Shown one piece after another: positions 38,515 through 45,166 of a stretch of DNA of 45,166 nt. The stretch is taken from positions 1 through 45,166 of the forward strand of contig JAHWKL010000005.1 in the NCBI GenBank assembly GCA_019347915.1, given 5' to 3'. The notes beneath the pieces are model-generated. The model had not been told where the DNA came from. It was given only the letters and a program-made list of their open reading frames with translations, and made no database searches. This DNA is from Actinomycetota bacterium (GTDB lineage Bacteria > Actinomycetota > Acidimicrobiia > Acidimicrobiales > CADCSY01). The first letter of the stretch is position 1. Each line of letters begins with the position of its first letter. Both the position numbers and the translations under genes were made by a program.

Positions 38515-39242
38515 CCGTTCGCTACGACCGCCTGGAGCTGGCGGCCGGCGACCGGCTGCTCGACCTCGGTTGCGGTGGCGGGCGCCACGCCTTCGAGGCG
38601 GCCCGCCGGGGGGCCAGGGTGGTGGCGCTCGACACCGACCTGGGGGACCTGGCCGACGTACGGGCCCTCTTCGCCGCCATGGCCGCGGAGGGCCCCCTCA
38701 CCGCGGCGACCACCGGCGGCGACGCCCTGCGCCTCCCCTTCCCCGACGGCGCCTTCGACCGGGTGGTGGCCGCCGAGGTGCTCGAGCACATCGAGCCCGA
38801 CGGTGACGCCCTCACCGAGCTGGCCCGGGTGCTGCGGCCGGGGGGCACCATCGCCGTGACCGTCCCCGCCTGGCTGTCGGAGCGGGTGTGCTGGGCCCTG
38901 TCCGACGACTACCACGCCCCCGCCGTCGAGGGCGGCCACGTGCGGGTGTACTCGGCCCGGGTGCTCCGGCGCCGGCTGCGGGCCGCCGGGCTCGTGCCCT
39001 CGGCCAGCCACCGCGCCCACGCCCTGCACACCCCCTACTGGTGGCTGCGGTGCCTGGTCGGGCCCGCTGACGACCGTCACCCGCTCGTGCGCGCCTACCA
39101 CCGCTTCCTGGTGTGGGACATCACCGCCCGGCCCCTCGCCGTTCGGATGGCCGACGCCCTCCTGCGCCCCCTGCTGGGCAAGAGCCTGGTGGTCTACGCC
39201 CGCAAGGACCCGCCGGGCCCTAAGGACGAACCGCGCCGGTGA
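38508..39242 (+). CDS. class I SAM-dependent methyltransferase
   Basis: LLDLGCGGGRHAFEAARRGARVVALD; GDALRLPFPDGAFDRVVAAEVLEHI; GTG 38508. Confidence 0.9.
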   Translation: MLTVRYDRLELAAGDRLLDLGCGGGRHAFEAARRGARVVALDTDLGDLADVRALFAAMAAEGPLTAATTGGDALRLPFPDGAFDRVVAAEVLEHIEPDGDALTELARVLRPGGTIAVTVPAWLSERVCWALSDDYHAPAVEGGHVRVYSARVLRRRLRAAGLVPSASHRAHALHTPYWWLRCLVGPADDRHPLVRAYHRFLVWDITARPLAVRMADALLRPLLGKSLVVYARKDPPGPKDEPRR

Positions 39243-40279
39243 CGGCTCTGCCCGAGGTGGCCGGCGTGCTCAGCGCCGGCCAGGTCGCCGAGACGGTCGC
39301 TTCCATCGCCGCCGTGCAGCTGCGGTCGGGGATGATCCCGTGGTTCCCGGGCGGCCACGCCGATCCGTGGAACCACGTGGAGGCGGCCATGGCGCTGGCC
39401 GTGGGGGGGCTCCGGCACGAGGCCGAGGCGGCGTACGCCTGGCTGGCCCGGGAGCAGCGGCCCGACGGCGCCTGGCACCAGTACTACGTGGCCGGCGGGG
39501 TCGAGCAGGCCAAGCTCGACGCCAACGTCTGCGCCTACGTGGCCACCGGCGTGTGGCACCACTTCTGCCTCACCGGCGACCGCGGCTTCCTGGAGACGAT
39601 GTGGCCGGTGGTCGAAGGCGCCGTCGGGTTCGTGCTCGGGCTGCAGACCCGGCGGGGCGAGGTCCTCTGGGCCCGCCATGCCGACGGCCGGCCCTGGCCC
39701 TTCGCCCTGCTCACGGGGTCGGCGTCCATGTGCCACAGCCTGGGCCGGGCGCTGGCCGTCGCCCGCCACCTGGGCCACGAGCGCCCGCGGTGGGAGCACG
39801 CCCGCGCTCGGCTGGCCCACGTCGTCGCCCACGTGCCCCAGGCGTTCCTGCCCAAGGACCGCTGGGCCATGGACTGGTACTACCCGGTGCTGGCCGGCGT
39901 CGTCACCGGCGAGGCCGGCCGGGCCCGGCTGGCCGCCGGGTGGGACCGCTTCGTGATCGCCGGCGAGGGCACCCGCTGCGTCCACGACCGACCCTGGGTC
40001 ACGGCGGCGGAGACCAGCGAGTGCGCCATCGCCCACCTGGCGGCTGGCCACGACGCCCGGGCCCTGGCGCTGTTCCGCTCGGCCCAGGGGCTCCGCAGCG
40101 ACGACGGCGACTACTTCACCGGTCTGGTGCTGCCCGAGCGGGTGCACTTCCCGGGCGGCGAGCGATCGACCTACAGCGCCGCGGCGGTGGTCCTCGCCGC
40201 CGACGCCCTGTCCGGGGCCACGCCGGCGGCGGGCCTGTTCGTGGGCCGCCCGCTGCTGCCGGCGACCCTCAGCGGCTGA
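39239..40279 (+). CDS. (alpha/alpha) toroid protein; glycoside-hydrolase-like or prenyltransferase/terpene-cyclase-like
   Basis: Repeated helical hairpins with HADPWNHVEAAMAL, REQRPDGAWHQYY, LDANVCAYVATGVWHHFCLTGDRGFLETMWPVVEGAVGFVLGLQ; GTG overlaps upstream stop. Confidence 0.7.
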   Translation: MTALPEVAGVLSAGQVAETVASIAAVQLRSGMIPWFPGGHADPWNHVEAAMALAVGGLRHEAEAAYAWLAREQRPDGAWHQYYVAGGVEQAKLDANVCAYVATGVWHHFCLTGDRGFLETMWPVVEGAVGFVLGLQTRRGEVLWARHADGRPWPFALLTGSASMCHSLGRALAVARHLGHERPRWEHARARLAHVVAHVPQAFLPKDRWAMDWYYPVLAGVVTGEAGRARLAAGWDRFVIAGEGTRCVHDRPWVTAAETSECAIAHLAAGHDARALALFRSAQGLRSDDGDYFTGLVLPERVHFPGGERSTYSAAAVVLAADALSGATPAAGLFVGRPLLPATLSG

Positions 40280-40355
40280 AAAGAAACTGCCTGGGCATCT
40301 TCACGGCCGCACTCAACTGCGGTTCTCCACTCCAAGTTGCCCAGGTAGTTTCTTT
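40280..40355. repeat. Long inverted repeat AAAGAAACTGCCTGGGCA ... TGCCCAGGTAGTTTCTTT, followed by palindrome GGCCGCTCAGCGGCC (40358-40372)
   Basis: 18-bp arms with one G-T wobble (40280-40297, 40338-40355); nested CCGCA/TGCGG in loop; fills a convergent junction. Confidence 0.8.
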
Positions 40356-40372
40356 CCGGCCGCTCAGCGGCC

Positions 40373-41017
40373 TCAGTCTCTGACCGGGGAGTCCGGAGGC
40401 CGGCGCAGCACCCGCAGCGAACCGCACGCCCCCACCTCGGCGAAGCCGTCGTCGAGTGCCCGCAGGTACACCTCGTAGGGCGGGCGCCCTCCGTCGGCCG
40501 GATCGGGGAAGACGTCGTGGACGACAAGGAGGCCGCCCGGCGCGACCAGCCCCGACCACTCGTCGTAATCGGCGTGGGCCTGGTCGTGGCCGTGGCCGCC
40601 GTCGACGAAGACCAAGGCGCACGGCGTGGACCAGTGGCGGGCCACCGTCGTCGAGTCGCCCACCACCGCCACCACGGTTGCCTCCAGGCCCGCCGACCAG
40701 ATGGTGCGGCGGAAGGCGGGGAGGGTGTCGAGGGTGCCGGTGGTGGGGTCGACGAGGGATGGGTCGTGCCACTCCCAACCGGGCTGCTGCTCCTCGGACC
40801 CGCGGTGGTGGTCGACGGCGAACACCACCGTGTGGTGCTCGGCGGCGGCGGCGGCGAGGTAGAGGGTGGACTTGCCGCACCACGAGCCGATCTCCACCAG
40901 GGGGGCGCCGGGCACGGCACGGGCGCCGTCAGTGGCGGCCCGGTACAGCGCCAGCCCCTCGTCGACGGGCATGAAACCGGGCGCCGCCTCGGCCAGCGCC
41001 CGCAGCGTGGGGTTCAG
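40373..41017 (-). CDS. class I SAM-dependent methyltransferase (cephalosporin-hydroxylase/MT24-like)
   Basis: PLVEIGSWCGKSTLYLAAAA; ALVFVDGGHGHDQAHADYDEWSGLVAPGGLLVVHD; start uncertain (ORF track to 41095). Confidence 0.82.
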   Translation of the reverse strand: MNPTLRALAEAAPGFMPVDEGLALYRAATDGARAVPGAPLVEIGSWCGKSTLYLAAAAAEHHTVVFAVDHHRGSEEQQPGWEWHDPSLVDPTTGTLDTLPAFRRTIWSAGLEATVVAVVGDSTTVARHWSTPCALVFVDGGHGHDQAHADYDEWSGLVAPGGLLVVHDVFPDPADGGRPPYEVYLRALDDGFAEVGACGSLRVLRRPPDSPVRD

Positions 41018-41466
41018 GGCGTGACCAGCTCCGAGTCTTCGCCGGGCACGTTGCTGAACAGCAGCGCGTCGAGGAAGAAGAACTTGGCCACCCACAGGAC
41101 GCCGAAGGCGGCGAGGTTGGCGCCGTTCACGACCAGGACGGCATCACTCCACTGAGCGGCGAAGTAGACGAGCAGCGTGGAGAAGGCGAGACCGAGGAAG
41201 GCAAAGGCCCAGAAGGGCACGACCTCGCGCCACACGTCGTTGCGCCCCCGCTTGCCCCACACCCAGGCGCGGTTGAGGGCGTAGGAGGGTATGGAGCCGA
41301 TGGCCACCGCCGTCACGTTGGACGGGACCGGTGCCCAGTCCAGCACACCGTTGCAGATGAACAACACGAGCTGCGACACCACCACGGCCACCGCCGACAC
41401 CAGCGAGTAGCGGACCGCCTTGCGGTCCAGCTGGGCGCGAGCAGTGGCACCCGGGGACGCACGCAT
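41014..41466 (-). CDS. GtrA-family membrane protein
   Basis: Four TM helices; VRYSLVSAVAVVVSQLVLFI; ALNRAWVWG motif. Confidence 0.9.
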   Translation of the reverse strand: MRASPGATARAQLDRKAVRYSLVSAVAVVVSQLVLFICNGVLDWAPVPSNVTAVAIGSIPSYALNRAWVWGKRGRNDVWREVVPFWAFAFLGLAFSTLLVYFAAQWSDAVLVVNGANLAAFGVLWVAKFFFLDALLFSNVPGEDSELVTP

Positions 41467-41511
41467 TCCCCGAGGTTACCGCCACCAGGCGTGCCTCCAT
41501 CCAGCGGGAGC

Positions 41512-41544
41512 GGGGGCGGGGCGGGGGCGGGCGGGGCGGGCGGG
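41512..41544 (+). promoter_or_regulatory. G-quadruplex-type motif: seven G-tracts (3-5 G) with single-C loops
   Basis: GGGGGcGGGGcGGGGGcGGGcGGGGcGGGcGGG between divergent gtrA-like and sugar dehydrogenase genes. Confidence 0.65.
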
Positions 41545-41567
41545 CCATGGCGTGGGACCATCACCGG

Positions 41568-42806
41568 GTGAGCACGAGGTGGACGGTCGCCGCTGTGGTC
41601 GTCGCTCTCCTGGGTGGGGCGTGCGCCGGCGGGGACGAGCGCTCGACTGCAACCAGCCCGGAGCCGACGGGAACGGTGGCCCCCTCGCCGCCGGCGTCCC
41701 CTCCCTCCACCCCTGCGCCGGAGGGCCCGCCGGCGGACCAGGCGACGCTCGCCGAGCTCGCCGGCGTGCGCGTCCGCCTCACCGAGGTGGCCACCGTCGA
41801 CCGGCCGGTCGCCATGGCCGTGCGCCCGGGCCACGACCCGTTGTTCGTGGCCGAGCGGGGCGGCCGGGTGATGGTGATCGACGGCGGCGAGGTCCGCCCC
41901 GAGCCGCTGCTCGAGGTGGAGACCACGACCGACGGCGAGCGGGGCCTGCTGGGCCTGGCTTTCTCGCCCGGCGGCGACCGTCTCTACGTCAGCTACACCG
42001 ACGCCGAGGGCGACAGCCGGGTCGAGGAGTACCAGATGGGCGAGGGCGCCGCCGAGATGGTGCCGGGCGAGCCCCGCACCCTGCTGCACGTCGCCCAGCC
42101 CTTCTCCAACCACAACGGAGGCCACGTCGCCGTCGGCCCCGACGGCCTGCTCTACGTCGGCCTCGGTGACGGCGGTGGCGCCGGCGATCCCCGGGGCAAC
42201 GCCCAGGAAACCGAGACGCTGCTGGGCTCCATCCTGCGCATCGACCCCCTGGCGCAGCAGGGCGACGCGCCCTACGGCATCCCCGGGGACAATCCCTTCG
42301 CCGATGGCGGCGGCCGGGGTGAGATCTACGTCTACGGGCTCCGCAACCCGTGGCGGTTCTCCTTCGACCCGGCCACCGACGACCTTTGGATCGCCGACGT
42401 CGGCCAGAACGCCGTCGAGGAGGTGAACCGGCTCCCCGCCGCTTCGGCCGCCGGCGCCAACATGGGCTGGCCCGCCCTCGAGGGATCCCGCCCGTTCGAG
42501 GGCGACCCGCCACCGGACGCCGTCCCGCCCGTGTACGAGTACAACCACGACGAGGGGTTCTCGGTCACCGGAGGCTTCGTCTACCGGGGCGAGCGCATCC
42601 CCGGCCTGCGCGGCGCCTACGTCTTCGGCGACCTCGGGACCGCCCGCCTGTGGGCGCTCGGCACCGATGAGAACGGCGGCCTCGGCCGCCACGACCTCGG
42701 CGTGGGCGTCGAGGAGGGGACGCTGGCGTCGTTCGGCGAGGACGCCGACGGGGAGCTGTACGTGCTGTCGCTGGCCGGGTCGGTGCTGCGCCTGGACCCG
42801 GCGTAG
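41568..42806 (+). CDS. PQQ-dependent sugar dehydrogenase (soluble aldose sugar dehydrogenase type), lipoprotein
   Basis: Lipobox LLGGAC; RPVAMAVRPGHDPLFVAERGGRV; NHNGGHVAVGPDGLLYVGLGDGG; YGLRNPWRFSFDP. Confidence 0.9.
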   Translation: MSTRWTVAAVVVALLGGACAGGDERSTATSPEPTGTVAPSPPASPPSTPAPEGPPADQATLAELAGVRVRLTEVATVDRPVAMAVRPGHDPLFVAERGGRVMVIDGGEVRPEPLLEVETTTDGERGLLGLAFSPGGDRLYVSYTDAEGDSRVEEYQMGEGAAEMVPGEPRTLLHVAQPFSNHNGGHVAVGPDGLLYVGLGDGGGAGDPRGNAQETETLLGSILRIDPLAQQGDAPYGIPGDNPFADGGGRGEIYVYGLRNPWRFSFDPATDDLWIADVGQNAVEEVNRLPAASAAGANMGWPALEGSRPFEGDPPPDAVPPVYEYNHDEGFSVTGGFVYRGERIPGLRGAYVFGDLGTARLWALGTDENGGLGRHDLGVGVEEGTLASFGEDADGELYVLSLAGSVLRLDPA

Positions 42807-43000
42807 GACCCACAGACCTCGGGTCAGCATCGCCTGGACCCCGCTCTCGGTGCGGGAGCGCTGGCGGGTGGTGGCCGCCACGCCGGCATGGGGCTCCTCG
42901 CCGTGGTGACCCTCTCCCGGCGGGAGGTGGCACTGGCCGCCTGAACCGCCGCCGGATCGGCGCGGAGGCCCGGGCCGGTCGGCCCGGTAGGGTCGATTCC

Positions 43001-43837
43001 GTGCCCACGGCGACCCTGCAAGGCACCACCGTGCACTACCTCGACCAGGGCTCCGGCCGGCCCGCCGTCGTCCTGCTGCACGCCTTCCCGCTCAGCGCCC
43101 GCATGTGGCAGCCGCAGGTCGACGCCCTGGCCGGCCGGGTGCGGGTGGTGGCACCCGACCTGATGGGCTTCGGCGGGTCCGACGCACCCGACGACCCGTC
43201 GGCCTACTCGGTCGACGGCTGGGCCGACGACGTGGCCCGGCTCCTCGACCACCTCGGGCTCGACCGGGTGGTGGTGGGTGGCCAGTCGATGGGCGCCTAC
43301 GTCGCCTTCGCCTTCCTGCGCCGGCACCGGTCCCGGCTCGCCGGCCTGGTGCTCGCCGACACCCGCCCCACCGCCGACTCGCCCGAGGCCACCGAGCGGC
43401 GGACGCGCCAACAGGAGCAGATCTCGACCGGCGGCGAGGCCGGCAAGGCCGAGGTCGTGGATGGCCTTCTGCAGACGCTGCTGTGCGCCGACACCCACGA
43501 GCACCGTCCCGACGTGGTGGAGACCGCTCGGCGGCTCATGGACAACCCGTCCGCCGGCTTCGTGGGGGCGCTGGAGGCGATGAAGCGCCGGCCCGACTCG
43601 GTCGCCGACCTGGCGACGGTCGACGTGCCCACGCTGGTCCTCGTCGGCGACCAGGACGTGCCGTCGCCGCCGGACGTGGCCGAGACCATGCAGCAGGGGA
43701 TCCCCGGGTCCGAGCTGGTCGTGGTGCCGGGGGCGGGACACCTCTCCGGACTGGAAGCGCCCGACGCCTTCAACGCCGCCGTGCTGGACTTCGTCTCCCG
43801 GCTGCAGGACCACGAGCCTTCGTCGGTGGCTCGTTGA
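43001..43837 (+). CDS. alpha/beta hydrolase
   Basis: VVLLHAFPLSARMW; GGQSMGAYVAF nucleophile; TLVLVGDQDVPSPP; PGAGHLSGLEAP. Confidence 0.9.
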   Translation: MPTATLQGTTVHYLDQGSGRPAVVLLHAFPLSARMWQPQVDALAGRVRVVAPDLMGFGGSDAPDDPSAYSVDGWADDVARLLDHLGLDRVVVGGQSMGAYVAFAFLRRHRSRLAGLVLADTRPTADSPEATERRTRQQEQISTGGEAGKAEVVDGLLQTLLCADTHEHRPDVVETARRLMDNPSAGFVGALEAMKRRPDSVADLATVDVPTLVLVGDQDVPSPPDVAETMQQGIPGSELVVVPGAGHLSGLEAPDAFNAAVLDFVSRLQDHEPSSVAR

Positions 43838-44856
43838 GGGGCGGAAGCCGGCGCCTCCTCGGCCTCGTCCTCGCCGCCGGCCTGGTCGGCGGGTGCGCCG
43901 GCAGCCGCTCCGGCGACCAGGCCAGCCCGGCGCTGCATCGGTTCATCGGGGAGCGGCCGGCGTCGTCACCGGCGGCGCCGGGATCCGGGGTGGCGCCTGC
44001 CGGCCGGGGGCCCCTGGCGGCGCCGGCGCCGGCAGTGCAGGCGCCCACCCCGGTGGACGAAGCGGCCCGTGCCGGCGTCGACCTCGACGCCGTGCCCCGG
44101 GCGGCGAGCGATCCCGCCGGCCTGGCCGAGCAGATCCGCACGGCCGAGCAGGCCATCCGCAACCCGGCCACCACGGCTCCCGAGATGGCCTACTACGGCC
44201 ACCTCCAGCAGGTGGCCTACCGGGCCCTGGCGGTGCGCCCCGACTGGGACGGCGCGGTGGCTGCCGCCCTGCCCGAAGAGCTGCGCCCGGTGATGGCCGC
44301 CAACGTCATGGCCGGGCGGGAGCTGCGCCGGCCCCACCGCAAGCCGCAGACCAAGCTGCCGGCGTGGCGCATCGTCGAGCCGCCGCCCCCTGAGGAGCTG
44401 CGCCGGTACTACGAGGAGGGCCAGGCCATCTACGGCGTGCCGTGGCAGTACCTGGCCGCGGTCAACCTGACCGAGACCCGCATGGGACGCATCCGCGGCA
44501 CCAGCTCGGCCGGGGCGCAGGGGCCGATGCAGTTCATCCCCAGCACGTGGGCCACCTACGGCGAGGGCGACATCAACGATCACCGCGACGCCATCCTCGC
44601 CGCCGCCCGCTACCTCGCCGCCAACGGCGGCGGCAGCGGCAACCTCCCCAACGCCCTGTACCGCTACAACCCGGCGCAGTGGTACGTGAAGGCGGTGACC
44701 GCCTACGCCGAGCAGATGGTGGCCGACGAGCGGGCCTACCTCGGCTACCACGCCTGGCAGGTGTACTACCTCACCACCCTGGGCGACGTCCTGCTGCCGG
44801 TGGGCTACGAGGCCACCGCGCCCCGGCCCGTCACCCCCGCCGACGTGGCCGGCTGA
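43834..44856 (+). CDS. lytic transglycosylase (SLT-like) lipoprotein
   Basis: LVGGCAG lipobox; YGVPWQYLAAVNLTETRMGRIRGTSSAGAQGPMQFIPSTWATYG; TTG start overlapping hydrolase stop. Confidence 0.85.
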   Translation: MRGGSRRLLGLVLAAGLVGGCAGSRSGDQASPALHRFIGERPASSPAAPGSGVAPAGRGPLAAPAPAVQAPTPVDEAARAGVDLDAVPRAASDPAGLAEQIRTAEQAIRNPATTAPEMAYYGHLQQVAYRALAVRPDWDGAVAAALPEELRPVMAANVMAGRELRRPHRKPQTKLPAWRIVEPPPPEELRRYYEEGQAIYGVPWQYLAAVNLTETRMGRIRGTSSAGAQGPMQFIPSTWATYGEGDINDHRDAILAAARYLAANGGGSGNLPNALYRYNPAQWYVKAVTAYAEQMVADERAYLGYHAWQVYYLTTLGDVLLPVGYEATAPRPVTPADVAG

Positions 44857-44915
44857 CCCCGGTCCGACGCCGGTCCGACGAGGAGGGCGCCGGCGGCGCC
44901 CGTACCGTTGGTGTC

Positions 44916-45166
44916 GTGGCTCGCATCGATCAGCGCCACCGCCGCAACGCCGACGGCCCGTGGTTCGTCGACACCCGTTGCATCGACTGCGGCACCTGCC
45001 GGGAGCTGGCGCCGTCGCTGTTCGCCGAGGCCGGCGACCAGTCGGTCGTGGCCGTGCAGCCCGCCGGCCCGGACGACGAGCACCGGGCCTGGCTGACCGC
45101 CGAGGCGTGCCCCACGCAGTCCATCGGGCGCAACCCCCGCACCCCCCGGCCGGGCGGGTTGTTCCC
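44916..45166 (+). CDS. ferredoxin-domain protein (N-terminus; perhaps ferredoxin plus MBL-fold hydrolase), truncated by window end
   Basis: GPWFVDTRCIDCGTCRELAPSLFAEAGDQSVVA...TAEACPTQSIG; frame open to the end. Confidence 0.7.
   Translation, partial: MARIDQRHRRNADGPWFVDTRCIDCGTCRELAPSLFAEAGDQSVVAVQPAGPDDEHRAWLTAEACPTQSIGRNPRTPRPGGLF

Noticed and set aside
1-45166. tRNA, rRNA, CRISPR arrays, IS elements, toxin-antitoxin or canonical anti-phage systems
   Set aside because: No transposase, Cas, RT, TA or restriction motifs in the translated ORFs, and no tRNA cloverleaf or short-repeat array seen by eye.

Overview
GC-rich, gene-dense actinobacterial-type chromosomal window (my inference from composition and protein families; possibly an Acidimicrobiia-like lineage). 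I see about 38 coding genes and no tRNA, rRNA, CRISPR or transposase. Main blocks: EamA transporter and CapA; soluble transhydrogenase (sthA); treX-treY-treZ trehalose operon; DtxR-family regulator with an Fe3+ ABC transporter whose ATPase gene is inverted; bioY; copper chaperone; CDGSH protein with a HelD-like helicase; patatin with hemE-hemH-hemY; a nitrate assimilation island (NasA-type molybdoenzyme, fused DmsB-DmsC module, siroheme synthase, NirA-Rieske fusion, NarK, an unlisted 59-aa ORF, a HemD-like/winged-helix regulator); sortase-lnt; GT4/methyltransferase/(alpha/alpha) toroid/methyltransferase/GtrA cluster; PQQ-type sugar dehydrogenase; alpha/beta hydrolase with lytic transglycosylase; and a partial ferredoxin-domain ORF. 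The most interesting non-obvious signals are: (1) a repeat family GTTCTGGC...GCCAGAAC at three convergent gene junctions; (2) a nitrate island whose subunit make-up suggests quinol-fed nitrate reduction and a Rieske-fused nitrite reductase; (3) two very G-tract-rich motifs in divergent promoter regions; (4) DtxR-, CRP- and DosR-like palindromes at plausible promoters; (5) a recurrent TANNNT-N6..8-RTG arrangement predicting leaderless mRNAs. Everything was read by eye; no searches were run.
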